Assembly: GCF_003144405.1 (NCBI RefSeq)
Contig: NZ_PENW01000029.1
Span: 1-64,000 of the forward strand
Reading direction: 5' to 3'
Length of the DNA: 64,000 bases
Origin: Proteus cibi
Lineage (GTDB): Bacteria > Pseudomonadota > Gammaproteobacteria > Enterobacterales > Enterobacteriaceae
Shown here: positions 55,556 through 64,000 of the stretch, piece after piece
Layout of the letters: the number at the start of each line of letters is the position of its first letter
Numbering within the stretch: the first letter of the stretch is position 1
Program-made: the position numbers and the translations under genes
Notes under the pieces: model-generated
The model's database searches: none
What the model was told of the DNA's origin: nothing
The model's input: the letters and a program-made list of their open reading frames with translations, nothing else

Positions 55556-56661
55556 AAAATGGCCCTCGCAGTTTGATGATATTTACCATATGAAGAACTA
55601 AAATATCCGCCACAGTGCTCTTTCATTTTGCATAGGCTACATTCACTTGGATAATAGTTCTTCCAATCAGAAATAGATTGAACGCTGTATTCCCATAAGT
55701 TTTCAGGTAGATGGCATAAAGGATAGTTAAACAATGCCAAAGGTATTTGACTAATATCCGTCATATTAATCGCTAAATTTAGCTGTTCTGAGTACTCATC
55801 AGGAGAAATATAAAGATCCTTCCAATTTCTTTTGGCCCAACCTGTTGGCTCTAAATTCATAATTGAAATTTGATTAATATTTGAAAATATTCTTGCACAT
55901 AATTCAATAACCCCATGAAAATAAAGGTGATTTATTTTTGTTGGAATTATTCTTAATTCAATATTGATGCCTAAATTACCCGCATTAATTAATCCTGCAA
56001 TCGTTTCTTTATATGCTCCTTTACATGCAACTAATTCGTCATGAATTTTCTCATGGGTAGAATAGAGAGGAATACCAAATGATATAGCCATTCCCTTAAT
56101 TTCTTCCGCTAATTTTTTAGTAAAAGTAATATCACTAAATTTTCGCCCATTAGTTAATACATGTAGTGCCGTTTTAGGTGCATTCTTTTTCACTATTTGG
56201 GTGAAATCGATAAATTTATCATCATAAATTAAAGGCTCTCCACCACTAATCCCAATAATGCCATCGAAATTAAATGCAGATATTGCAAGAATAGCATCTT
56301 CTAATAGCCAAGAGTCATCATCTTTTTTGGGTGGCTGAGAACAAAACTGGCATAGATTATTACATCGTTCCGTTACGAGTAATGTGTTGTGATTTGCCTT
56401 ACGAGATAAAATTACTCTCACTTTATTATTTGAAGAGGAAATAATATCACCATTCTCGACGCTATTATAAAGCTCACTATCTACTATTACATATTTTGCA
56501 CCGTTATAGAATGTTGGTGATAGAACCGCTCCTTCTTGTTGAACAATAACATTGTCTAAATAGAATTTAGGATCTACCAGTTTATCTTTAAATACTTGGT
56601 AGTAACCATTATCTAATTTATTCTTAATATCGAATAAATCTTTTCTAATAACCTCAGGCAT
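55552..56661 (-). CDS. hxsC: HxsC, His-Xaa-Ser system radical SAM maturase
   Basis: The 369-residue protein is a radical SAM enzyme with the 4Fe-4S motif C100-x3-C104-x2-C107 (TERCNNLCQFCSQPP). The core includes FDGIIGISGGEPLIYDDKF, a variant of the GGEP motif that binds SAM. Two extra cysteine pairs near the C-terminus (CSLCKMKEHC) suggest an auxiliary cluster. It overlaps hxsB by eight bases and hxsA by four. The modification chemistry is unknown. Confidence 0.92.
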   Translation of the reverse strand: MPEVIRKDLFDIKNKLDNGYYQVFKDKLVDPKFYLDNVIVQQEGAVLSPTFYNGAKYVIVDSELYNSVENGDIISSSNNKVRVILSRKANHNTLLVTERCNNLCQFCSQPPKKDDDSWLLEDAILAISAFNFDGIIGISGGEPLIYDDKFIDFTQIVKKNAPKTALHVLTNGRKFSDITFTKKLAEEIKGMAISFGIPLYSTHEKIHDELVACKGAYKETIAGLINAGNLGINIELRIIPTKINHLYFHGVIELCARIFSNINQISIMNLEPTGWAKRNWKDLYISPDEYSEQLNLAINMTDISQIPLALFNYPLCHLPENLWEYSVQSISDWKNYYPSECSLCKMKEHCGGYFSSSYGKYHQTARAIL

Positions 56662-58042
56662 AAGTCCAACTTTTTAATAATGTAGATCCTTCATTACCTT
56701 TATCAATCTTTTTTACTAATAATTTAAACATCCCTTTGTGATAAAGGCAAAATCGTGAAAGACTTTTATTTCCAACCGGCTCACCAAATAAACTGATATT
56801 TTGACAAGGATCAACGCCACAATATGGCTGAAAAGCACAAGTTTCACAACCAACATGTAACATGTTAAATGAATTAGAAAGTAAATTATTATAGATAGGA
56901 TTTTTATTAAATGATAACGAATCAAAGTCACCTAAAGAAAAGTCAATATCAGAGTATACCTGCTGAAGCATTCTTGATTCATCACTTCCATAGACTTTCC
57001 CATCATAATTGAATAATAAGCTATTAAATACTATACCACTTGGCGATTTTAAATCAGCATATCCACAAAAGCCTGGATTATATAATCTTTTTATATGTAT
57101 AGCACCAGAATGCTCAACAAAAGGAAATCCTTTCTTGTTTTCCTCGAAAATAATATCTAATAATTTCTCATAAAAATTAATATATTCAGATATTGTGTAG
57201 CTTTCTTTTTTCTCTGCAAATCCATAAGGACTTATAGGTCTAATAAAAAGATCAAATATATCTAATTCAAAATGAGCATCAATGAGTGACCGAGGATTAT
57301 GAAGTAATTCTTTTGTTACTGTAGTGACTGTTGAAACCCTATCTTTACCTAATCTGCGTTGTAGTTTTTTTATATTTTCTGTGATTATCTGAAATGAATT
57401 TTTTGTAGGTAATATTCTGTTTTTATTATGTACATATTCATTTCCATCTAAAGATACTGAGTAGATAACAGGTTTTTCTTCTGACCATTCAATCATTTCA
57501 TCTGTAAGTAATGAAAGGCTTGAAGTAATAACAAACTCAATATTCTCTTGACCAAGTTGAATAATAGCTTCGTCATATATTTTTTTTACAAGGTCAAACC
57601 TAATTAATGGTTCACCACCTTGTATTTCAATTTTATAGTTATTTTTTGAAAGACTTTTTATTAGTGCGATTATTTTAGGAATTTCATTCTCATTTAAATC
57701 GAAATTATTAGACGATATGGAGGCTCGACTTACTTGGCAATATTTACAAGTATGATCACAACGTAATGTCGGCACGATCATAAAAATTGGAGAAAATCTC
57801 ATTTCTGACATTAATTTTTTTCCTAAACCAGATGCAATCATCATTTTAGGAAGTTTTATATCCTCATCAGTAATAAATAATTTATCTCGAAGTATTTTAT
57901 TTACTTGCTCATCAGCACTTTTTCCAAAATCAATAATATTTGATAATTCAATGTGATTTAAAACATGATTAAAACCAGCTAGGTTGCTGATAAATAATCT
58001 ATTATCATCTATATATTCGAAGTTAAATGGTAATAAATTCAT
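56654..58042 (-). CDS. hxsB: HxsB, His-Xaa-Ser system radical SAM maturase with SPASM-like domain
   Basis: The 462-residue protein is a radical SAM enzyme with C95-x3-C99-x2-C102 (RCDHTCKYCQVSR) and the GGEP motif (IEIQGGEPLIRFDLVKK). A C-terminal SPASM-like region carries further cysteines (CETCAFQPYCGVDPCQ...C), as in peptide-modifying maturases. It overlaps hxsD by four bases and hxsC by eight, so all four Hxs genes are translationally coupled. AAAGG precedes the ATG. Confidence 0.92.
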   Translation of the reverse strand: MNLLPFNFEYIDDNRLFISNLAGFNHVLNHIELSNIIDFGKSADEQVNKILRDKLFITDEDIKLPKMMIASGLGKKLMSEMRFSPIFMIVPTLRCDHTCKYCQVSRASISSNNFDLNENEIPKIIALIKSLSKNNYKIEIQGGEPLIRFDLVKKIYDEAIIQLGQENIEFVITSSLSLLTDEMIEWSEEKPVIYSVSLDGNEYVHNKNRILPTKNSFQIITENIKKLQRRLGKDRVSTVTTVTKELLHNPRSLIDAHFELDIFDLFIRPISPYGFAEKKESYTISEYINFYEKLLDIIFEENKKGFPFVEHSGAIHIKRLYNPGFCGYADLKSPSGIVFNSLLFNYDGKVYGSDESRMLQQVYSDIDFSLGDFDSLSFNKNPIYNNLLSNSFNMLHVGCETCAFQPYCGVDPCQNISLFGEPVGNKSLSRFCLYHKGMFKLLVKKIDKGNEGSTLLKSWTYA

Positions 58043-58314
58043 TCGTTCAACCTTTCATTTATACTCACCAATACTTTATTAATAATTGATTCTTTTACTT
58101 TTTCTGTTTTTAATTCTATTTTTTCTCTTAAAATATAATCATTAATTAATTTATTAAATTCAAATAAATTTGACTCGTTATTGTCTTCAAACGTAATTTT
58201 CCATTGATTATCTATTTCTTCTAATGTCCAACGAGTATAGCTAGACATCCAATACAAAGAATTTCGTATAACCCATTGAGAATAATTAGCTTTATCCAGT
58301 TTTATTTCGGTCAT
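58039..58314 (-). CDS. hxsD: HxsD, His-Xaa-Ser system small protein
   Basis: This 91-residue protein is the small first gene of the Hxs operon; its family is known only from this gene neighbourhood. It has a beta-rich N-terminal half (WVIRNSLYWMSSYTRWTLEEI) and a helical C-terminal half (LINDYILREKIELKTEKVKESIINKVLVSINERLN). It might serve as a peptide-recognition or scaffold subunit, but this is speculation. It overlaps hxsB by four bases. Confidence 0.85.
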   Translation of the reverse strand: MTEIKLDKANYSQWVIRNSLYWMSSYTRWTLEEIDNQWKITFEDNNESNLFEFNKLINDYILREKIELKTEKVKESIINKVLVSINERLNE

Positions 58315-58397
58315 TTCATATCTTTCATAGAAAAAACATAAAAATATCTTATATTTTTATATTGCTTATGTCATTCAATATATCCACAATAATTGAA

Positions 58398-58424
58398 TTG
58401 AATATAAAAAATTTTTATATTCAA
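58398..58424 (-). other. Perfect AT-rich palindrome before hxsD, at the end of the TSUP gene
   Basis: TTGAATATAAAAA and TTTTTATATTCAA form a 13-bp palindrome around one A. It overlaps the stop of the upstream TSUP gene and precedes hxsD by about 85 bases. It could terminate the TSUP transcript or regulate hxsD; no T tract follows. Confidence 0.45.
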
Positions 58425-59215
58425 TAGATTAACTTCCAACTCATCATAATGATGCTGATCAGAATAAAAGACAGTGTTAAATATTGGAAAAAACGCTCTG
58501 ATAAATAGACAAGTAAATAGCGTGCTAATGGAATGGAGAGTAATGAGCCTAAACAAAGAATAAGTGCCGTATGAACATCGGTATAACCACCAGCACTATA
58601 AGCAATCGCTGATCCGCCAGAAAGGATTGTGGTAATAAAAATAGAAGTACCGATTGCCTCTTTAATGCCCATTTGTGCAAAACGCATTAACACCGGCAAC
58701 ACCACTAATCCCCCACCCACACCGGTTGCTCCTAAAACAAAGCCCGCACTCATTCCCGGCACTAACAGCGAAGAGAGTGTCATCGAATTAGGTGGCGTTA
58801 ATAATGTTAATGGATCAACCGCAGATTTTTTTACCATACGTTGTAAAAAAAGTATTAGCGAAAAAATTATCGCGACGATCATTAAGATATTTATGCCTAA
58901 TTCCACACGTTGGTAATATTCTGGCTGATTACCTAACCACGTTACACCATAACTCGCTAAAAATGTCGCAGGAAACATGATCCCCAAAATCAATAATGCA
59001 GGTTTTAATGGAATATTGCCTAAACGAAAATGAATATAAGAAGATGAGAGTTTCATTAGCATCGAGAGCAGATTTGCTGTTGCAACCGCAGCTAATGCAT
59101 TCATACCAAAAAGATAAATAAGAACAGGTAATAGAATAACACCACCACCTACACCGGTCGTTGTAATAACTAACCCTATTGCAGCACCAATAATCAGTTG
59201 AGTTACAAGCAACAT
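58421..59215 (-). CDS. TSUP/TauE-SafE family membrane exporter
   Basis: TauE/SafE (TSUP) proteins carry sulfur- or carbon-based anions such as sulfite, sulfoacetate or taurine-derived compounds. The 264-residue protein has about eight membrane segments and the repeated motif TTTGVGGGVILLPVL and LGATGVGGGLVVLPVL characteristic of the family. The start at 59215 has AAAGGAAAT upstream. It is preceded by the pxp operon terminator and followed by the Hxs operon on the same strand. Substrate unknown. Confidence 0.88.
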   Translation of the reverse strand: MLLVTQLIIGAAIGLVITTTGVGGGVILLPVLIYLFGMNALAAVATANLLSMLMKLSSSYIHFRLGNIPLKPALLILGIMFPATFLASYGVTWLGNQPEYYQRVELGINILMIVAIIFSLILFLQRMVKKSAVDPLTLLTPPNSMTLSSLLVPGMSAGFVLGATGVGGGLVVLPVLMRFAQMGIKEAIGTSIFITTILSGGSAIAYSAGGYTDVHTALILCLGSLLSIPLARYLLVYLSERFFQYLTLSFILISIIMMSWKLIY

Positions 59216-59327
59216 CCAATTTCCTTTTTGGTTAAAATTTAACAAACTTCGATTATAGGCAAAATAACTTATAACCAAAAGGAATTAGATATAACAAATA
59301 GGAATATAAATAGAGTTATTATAAAAA

Positions 59328-59364
59328 AGCCCCTTAATATGAAATGACCTCATATTAAAGGGCT
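59328..59364 (-). terminator. Terminator of the pxp/biotin carboxylase operon
   Basis: AGCCCTTTAATATGA and TCATATTAAGGGGCT form a long stem (one GT pair), followed on the minus strand by TTTTTT. It separates the biotin carboxylase gene from the TSUP gene. Confidence 0.85.
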
Positions 59365-59418
59365 GATATTATAAATAGATAATATTATTATTAATCAATA
59401 GGTTATTTTATAATATCG

Positions 59419-61164
59419 TTAATTAATTTCTGCTAACACCGTTTCTGCTGAAAAGTAATCACCTGTTTTTGCTTTTTGCTGTAATACACCATCACGAGAA
59501 GCAACGACTTGTACTTCCATTTTCATGGCTTCCATAATCGCAATAACATCCCCTTCTTTGACCTTATCACCATCAGATAAGATCCAGCTATGTAATACAC
59601 CAGAAATTGGCGCGGTGACTGCTTTTTCATTCTCTTCTTTCTCATGACCGGCATTAATTGCTGTTGGTATTACCGCAGAGAGTGACAATAATTGAGCAGG
59701 CAAAGCAAGTTCATGGCGACGACCATCAATTTCAATAAAAGTACGGACAAGCTCTTCATTTTTTGCCAGTGTACTACGAGGGAAATGACTATTTTTTGGC
59801 TGAAAATCAGTTTCAATCCAACGGGTATGCACTTTAAAATCTTCAGTGAAATCGGTCTGCTCCATCATTTCACAATGGAAAGGCAATACGCTTGCCACGC
59901 CTTCAATTTTAAATTCAGATAACGCTCGACGAGCCCGTGCAATCGCTTGTTCACGTGTTGCCCCAGTTACGATCAGTTTTGCCATCATAGAATCAAATTG
60001 GCGCGAGACTTGGTTATTTTCAGCCACACCACTATCTACACGAATACCAGGACCTGAAGGCTGAGAGAAATGCGTGATTAAACCTGGTGTAGGTAAAAAG
60101 CCTTTCGCCGGATCTTCCGCATTGATCCTAAATTCAAAAGAATGACCTCGCGAAACGGGGGTTTTATCAATACTGAGTGGCAACCCGTCAGCAATACGTA
60201 ACTGCTCTATCACTAAATCAATACCCGCTGTTTCTTCTGTAACAGGATGCTCTACTTGTAAGCGTGTATTCACTTCTAGAAATGAGATAGTACCATTTGC
60301 ACTTAATAAAAATTCAACAGTACCTGCCCCCACATAGCCCGCTTTAGCACAAATATCTTTCGCTGATTGATGAATTCGTTCACGTTGTTCATCTGTTAAA
60401 TAAGGTGCTGGGGCTTCTTCAATAAGCTTTTGATTACGGCGTTGTAACGAACAATCTCGTGTTCCGACAACAACCACATTACCTAATTTGTCGGCGATAA
60501 TTTGCGCTTCGATATGGCGAGGTTTATCTAAGAATTGCTCGACATAACATTCACCGCGACCAAATGCAGTTATGGCTTCTCGTACAGCAGAATGATAGAG
60601 CTCTTCAATCTCTTCCATTTTATGAGCAATCTTTAAACCTCGCCCACCCCCACCAAAAGCAGCTTTAATGGCAATAGGTAGGCCATATTGCTTGGCAAAA
60701 TCCAGAACCTCTTTAGCATCATTAACGGGATCAGCCGTACCATTTACAAGAGGAGCACCGACAGATTGTGCAATTTTGCGAGCTTTCACTTTGTCGCCAA
60801 GCACTTCTATCGTTTCTGGGTTAGGACCGATCCAAATAAATCCAGCGTCTCGTACTGCTTTCGCAAAATCAGCACGTTCAGAAAGAAAACCGTAGCCGGG
60901 ATGGATCATGGTTGCTTTAGCTTTATGAGCAATATCAATAAGTTTATTAATATCTAGATAGCTTTCTTTCGGCAAATTACCCTTGAGCCCATAAGCTTCA
61001 TCAGCAAGACGAACGTGCAGTGCATCAATATCATCATTGGCATAAACAGCGATGGAAGTCGCACCATAGTCCTGACAAGCACGAATGATACGAACTGCGA
61101 TTTCGCCTCTATTGGCAATCAATACTCTATGCTTCACTCGTTGTTTTTGGTTGATTGTTGTCAT
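59419..61164 (-). CDS. Biotin carboxylase fused to a biotin carboxyl carrier domain
   Basis: The 581-residue protein combines an ATP-grasp biotin carboxylase (residues about 10-455, with [11 protein letters not shown] and the family segment [13 protein letters not shown]) with a C-terminal biotinyl domain. The biotinylated Lys is in EAMKM, near residue 548. Together with the PxpB/PxpC-like protein from the same operon it would form a two-component biotin-dependent carboxylase of the urea-carboxylase type. The start at 61164 follows AGGAG by ten bases; the ATG at 61173 is too close. It is the last gene of the operon. Confidence 0.88.
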   Translation of the reverse strand: MTTINQKQRVKHRVLIANRGEIAVRIIRACQDYGATSIAVYANDDIDALHVRLADEAYGLKGNLPKESYLDINKLIDIAHKAKATMIHPGYGFLSERADFAKAVRDAGFIWIGPNPETIEVLGDKVKARKIAQSVGAPLVNGTADPVNDAKEVLDFAKQYGLPIAIKAAFGGGGRGLKIAHKMEEIEELYHSAVREAITAFGRGECYVEQFLDKPRHIEAQIIADKLGNVVVVGTRDCSLQRRNQKLIEEAPAPYLTDEQRERIHQSAKDICAKAGYVGAGTVEFLLSANGTISFLEVNTRLQVEHPVTEETAGIDLVIEQLRIADGLPLSIDKTPVSRGHSFEFRINAEDPAKGFLPTPGLITHFSQPSGPGIRVDSGVAENNQVSRQFDSMMAKLIVTGATREQAIARARRALSEFKIEGVASVLPFHCEMMEQTDFTEDFKVHTRWIETDFQPKNSHFPRSTLAKNEELVRTFIEIDGRRHELALPAQLLSLSAVIPTAINAGHEKEENEKAVTAPISGVLHSWILSDGDKVKEGDVIAIMEAMKMEVQVVASRDGVLQQKAKTGDYFSAETVLAEIN

Positions 61165-61180
61165 GAGTGGCATTCTCCTA

Positions 61181-62758
61181 TCAATATTCTTGAAATTCGG
61201 TAATTGGATTAAAACGAATTTTAGCGTTAACAGGGATCTGCCCTGCGAGTGGTAAGTGATATTCAGCAACAGCGCCGATAACAGGGTATCCTCCTGTTAA
61301 AGGGTGATCGTTAAGAAACAAAACAGGTTGCCCATTAATTGGAACTTGTATTGCTCCAATGCAAGTGCCTTCACTCGATAGCTCTTGTTGTTGCGCTCGT
61401 GCAAGGGGGGTTTCGCCCAATAAACGTAAACCAATACGATTAGACTGTGGTGTCACTTGCCATAATTGAGACGTTAATGTCTTTATAGCCTCCGTTGTAA
61501 ACCAGTCTGTACGAGGCCCTAGAACAACATCTAGTGTAACGATATCACCTTGTTTTGGCAGTATTGATGTCGGTTGCTCTTCAGCAATAATCCCATTTAG
61601 CGTACTTTCGTGATTAAGGTGAAGTACGTCGCCTTCTTGTAAAGCATTAGGACCAATTTGCGCTAAAGTATCAAATGCATGACTACCTAAAACCGTGGGT
61701 AATTCAAATCCACCTCTCACAGCAAGATAACTGCGTACACCCGCTTTTGGCATACCTAGAATAATTTCATCACCACAACGAACATCTATAGGTTGATAAC
61801 CAGATAGGGATTCATTCTCACCCGATTCATGTTTTAGCGTAAGAGCGCAATCTGCTCCTGTTAAAGCAATCACACAATCTTGTCGTGCTTTAAGGATCAG
61901 TCCACCTTGTGTTATCTCAAGTGCAACAAAAGTTGTAGGATTACCCACTAAACGATTAGCCGCATGTAAAGCAGGTTTATCAAGTGCACCTGAAGCTGAA
62001 ACGCCCATTGATGCCGCACCAATACGGCCTTCATCTTGGAATAAAGTTTGTAGCCCTGCAGAAATAACATATAACCCTTTATCATTTAACGAGAGCGAGG
62101 AAGTGACGGCTGATTTTTTCTCAGGAAGTGAAACAGTCATTGATGTCTTTTTTGCATCGACAAAATGGACTTCATTACCCGGTAAGAGAAAAGCGGGTTG
62201 TTCACGAGAGAGATCCCACATTTTTATTTCTGTCGTACCGATAAGTTGCCAACCACCGGGGCTTTGTTGTGGGTAAACCCCACTAAACTCGCCTGCTAAT
62301 CCCACTGATCCAGCGGGTATTCTTGTACGTGGTGTTTTACGACGAGGCACATAAAGCTGAGTTTCATCAGCAATCAAATAGGCAAAACCTGGTGCAAAAC
62401 CGGTAAATGCAACTTGATAAGTTTGTTCTGTGTGTCTGCGGATCACCTCACTGGTTGTGATCCCTAATAACTCAGCAACCTCATTGAGATCTTCACCTTG
62501 ATAATGAACAGGGATCGTTAATGACTGTGTGTGACGTGCTGATACCGCTTTGACTTCTAATTGTCGAAGTTGAAACACAAGTTCTTCAGCCGTAATTAGC
62601 CACGGCGTATAGTGAATTAAAAGTGTTTTTGCTGCTGGCACAATATCTTGAATAGCCACAATATCCGCTTGTTTAACGGATTCATACAATGCGAGCGTCT
62701 CTTTTAAAGAGGAAAGTTCAACAAGTAAATGAGAAAAGTTAACGGGTAAAAAGCGCAA
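61181..62758 (-). CDS. PxpB-PxpC (KipI-KipA) fusion, 5-oxoprolinase/carboxyltransferase-type subunit
   Basis: The 525-residue protein joins a KipI/PxpB-like domain (AHS1, about residues 1-205, with [11 protein letters not shown] and [29 protein letters not shown]). A KipA/PxpC-like domain (AHS2, about 225-520, with [30 protein letters not shown]) follows. Fused AHS1-AHS2 is also the carboxyltransferase of urea carboxylase. Function is therefore either the PxpB-PxpC part of 5-oxoprolinase or a carboxyltransferase. TTG is the start, with GGGAGG eight bases upstream. Confidence 0.85.
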   Translation of the reverse strand: MRFLPVNFSHLLVELSSLKETLALYESVKQADIVAIQDIVPAAKTLLIHYTPWLITAEELVFQLRQLEVKAVSARHTQSLTIPVHYQGEDLNEVAELLGITTSEVIRRHTEQTYQVAFTGFAPGFAYLIADETQLYVPRRKTPRTRIPAGSVGLAGEFSGVYPQQSPGGWQLIGTTEIKMWDLSREQPAFLLPGNEVHFVDAKKTSMTVSLPEKKSAVTSSLSLNDKGLYVISAGLQTLFQDEGRIGAASMGVSASGALDKPALHAANRLVGNPTTFVALEITQGGLILKARQDCVIALTGADCALTLKHESGENESLSGYQPIDVRCGDEIILGMPKAGVRSYLAVRGGFELPTVLGSHAFDTLAQIGPNALQEGDVLHLNHESTLNGIIAEEQPTSILPKQGDIVTLDVVLGPRTDWFTTEAIKTLTSQLWQVTPQSNRIGLRLLGETPLARAQQQELSSEGTCIGAIQVPINGQPVLFLNDHPLTGGYPVIGAVAEYHLPLAGQIPVNAKIRFNPITEFQEY

Positions 62759-62772
62759 AATATCTTCCTCCC

Positions 62773-63579
62773 TTATACATGATAAGCAGCATCAGGCACA
62801 TCAGTAATAAACATATGCCCCGGAGCATGGCTGAGTGCGAAAGGAACACCTGAACGCATCACTGCCGCTTGTGGGGTCACACCACAAGCCCAAAACACGG
62901 GGATCTCACCTTCTTCAATTCTTACTGGAGAGCCAAAATCTGGCGACATAATATCGTTAATCCCCAGAGCATCAGGTGAACCAATATGTACAGGAGCACC
63001 ATGTACAGAAGGGAAACGACCACTGATCATCACGGCATCAGCGATCCTATTTGCAGGAATAGGACGCATCGAAACCACTAACTCCCCCTCTAATCGCCCA
63101 GCAGGACGACACAAACGATTCGTTTTATACATCGGGACATTACTGTTATCTGTAATATGGCGAATTTCAATGCCCGCTTCTAACATCGGTGTTTCAAATG
63201 TGAAACTACAACCAATAAGAAAAGTGACTAAATCAGGATGTTGCTCCCAGATTTTAGTCGCATCCGTAATTTCATCAGCTAATTTTCCATTTTCCCAAAC
63301 TCGATACAACGGAATATCAGTACGCAAATCAGCGCTTTCCGCCAAAATTGTACGATAGCTTCCAGCCTCACAAACATCTAAGATCGGACAACTTTTAGGA
63401 TTACGCTGGGCATAGAGCAGAAAATCAAATGCCCAATCACGAGGCAGACTAATCATGTTAGCTTGTGTCATTCCTTTAGCCATACCTGCTGTTGGTTTTA
63501 CTAAACCATTACGAATAGCTAATCGAGCTTCTTGTGCTTTAGCAATTGCATCCGCGGTGGCTTGCATTAAATGAGTCAT
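62773..63579 (-). CDS. DUF1445 (YcsI-type) putative hydro-lyase
   Basis: The 268-residue protein belongs to the DUF1445/YcsI putative hydro-lyase family, the group that includes the D-glutamate cyclase domain of eukaryotic DGLUCY. Segments typical of the family are [63 protein letters not shown] and [12 protein letters not shown]. It overlaps pxpA by four bases and precedes pxpB-pxpC by 14. Its role may be linked to 5-oxoproline, but this is inferred from the neighbourhood. Confidence 0.85.
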   Translation of the reverse strand: MTHLMQATADAIAKAQEARLAIRNGLVKPTAGMAKGMTQANMISLPRDWAFDFLLYAQRNPKSCPILDVCEAGSYRTILAESADLRTDIPLYRVWENGKLADEITDATKIWEQHPDLVTFLIGCSFTFETPMLEAGIEIRHITDNSNVPMYKTNRLCRPAGRLEGELVVSMRPIPANRIADAVMISGRFPSVHGAPVHIGSPDALGINDIMSPDFGSPVRIEEGEIPVFWACGVTPQAAVMRSGVPFALSHAPGHMFITDVPDAAYHV

Positions 63580-64000
63580 TTTTGTCCCTCATTTTTAAGT
63601 GACAGAGGTGCAAAAGGTTGAATGCTAACACCATGATTAATTAAAATTTCTTTTACACTTTGAGCAAGCGTTACAGCATCAGGGCTATCACCATGAACAC
63701 AAATAGAATCAGCTTGTATCGCTGTAAAAACGCCTTCTATAGACTCAACACCACCTTCTTGCACAAGCCGTAACATGCGCTGTGCAACAAGTTTAGGATC
63801 ATGTAAAACGGCGCCCTCTTTTTTACGAGACACCAGCGTACCATCCGCGTGATAAGCTCTATCTGCAAAAGCTTCGGCAATAACACGAAGCCCTTTTTCC
63901 TTTGCCTGTGTGATTAAGGGAGAGCCCGCTAAAGCAACTAATGTCAATTGAGGATCTACGGCGAGTATCGCTTCAATAACCGCAAGCGCTTGACGTTTAT
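63576..64000 (-). CDS. pxpA: PxpA, 5-oxoprolinase subunit A (LamB/YcsF family), partial at right edge
   Basis: Only the C-terminal 141 residues are in the window. The in-frame sequence continues to the last base without a stop and reads [24 protein letters not shown], so the real start lies beyond the window. Family features are [17 protein letters not shown] and [18 protein letters not shown]. PxpA with PxpB and PxpC opens 5-oxoproline to glutamate at the cost of ATP. It overlaps the DUF1445 gene by four bases and is upstream of it in the operon. Confidence 0.92.
   Translation of the reverse strand, partial: KRQALAVIEAILAVDPQLTLVALAGSPLITQAKEKGLRVIAEAFADRAYHADGTLVSRKKEGAVLHDPKLVAQRMLRLVQEGGVESIEGVFTAIQADSICVHGDSPDAVTLAQSVKEILINHGVSIQPFAPLSLKNEGQK

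Noticed and set aside
61171-61173. ATG at 61173 as start of the biotin carboxylase
   Set aside because: AGGAG would be only one base away; the ATG at 61164 has normal spacing.

Overview
The window looks like chromosomal DNA of a low-GC enterobacterium of the Morganellaceae, most likely Proteus. This rests on gene order (ftsY-rsmD-yhhLMN-zntA-tusA-yhhQ; epmA opposite frdABCD; narXL opposite narKGHJI), AT-rich intergenic DNA and proteins close to but distinct from their E. coli counterparts. The species was not determined. No phage, insertion sequence, tRNA, rRNA or CRISPR array was seen.

Layout. 1-6.7 kb: the conserved ftsY/rsmD/yhh/zntA/tusA/yhhQ block, with a tandem-repeat acidic FtsY N-terminus, a ZntR-type promoter before zntA and a preQ1 riboswitch before yhhQ. 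7.1-16.7 kb: glycerol metabolism, namely gldA, a DhaM-like protein that has lost its phospho-histidines, glpABC opposite glpT, and glpQ. 16.9-19.6 kb: a four-gene membrane cluster with two LemA proteins around a GIDE-domain protein. 19.6-24.8 kb: epmA and frdABCD. 25.2-26.6 kb: a decaying AbiE toxin-antitoxin pair. 26.6-30.3 kb: a guanidine-II riboswitch with its SMR exporter, then hydN-hypA-hypC opposite a short FhlA-like activator. 30.5-35.3 kb: a 2-oxoglutarate dioxygenase, an RpiR regulator and an alpha-glucoside PTS with a GH4 6-phospho-alpha-glucosidase. 35.5-42 kb: the selenoprotein gene fdhF (UGA at codon 140), eptB, an exported lactate-oxidase-like flavoprotein and ycaC. 42.3-53.3 kb: narKGHJI and narXL. 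53.2-54.7 kb: a LysR regulator and a PACE exporter. 54.7-58.3 kb: a complete His-Xaa-Ser (Hxs) radical-SAM peptide-modification operon. 58.4-64 kb: a TSUP exporter and a 5-oxoprolinase-type operon that also encodes a biotin carboxylase/BCCP protein.

How it works together. Much of the window serves anaerobic life: glycerol-3-phosphate uptake and anaerobic oxidation (GlpT, GlpQ, GlpABC) feed electrons to quinone, and fumarate reductase and nitrate reductase use them. Formate dehydrogenase H, HydN and the Hyp proteins form the formate/hydrogen branch. Sigma-54 promoters and a shared upstream motif before hydN and fdhF suggest that the FhlA-like protein controls both. FNR-like sites precede frdA and narK.

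The most interesting system is hxsDBCA, whose two radical SAM enzymes probably modify the six His-Xaa-Ser triplets of the exported, peptidoglycan-binding HxsA. Other candidates for new biology are the LemA-GIDE-LemA cluster, the degenerate DhaM-like protein and the biotin-dependent pxp operon.
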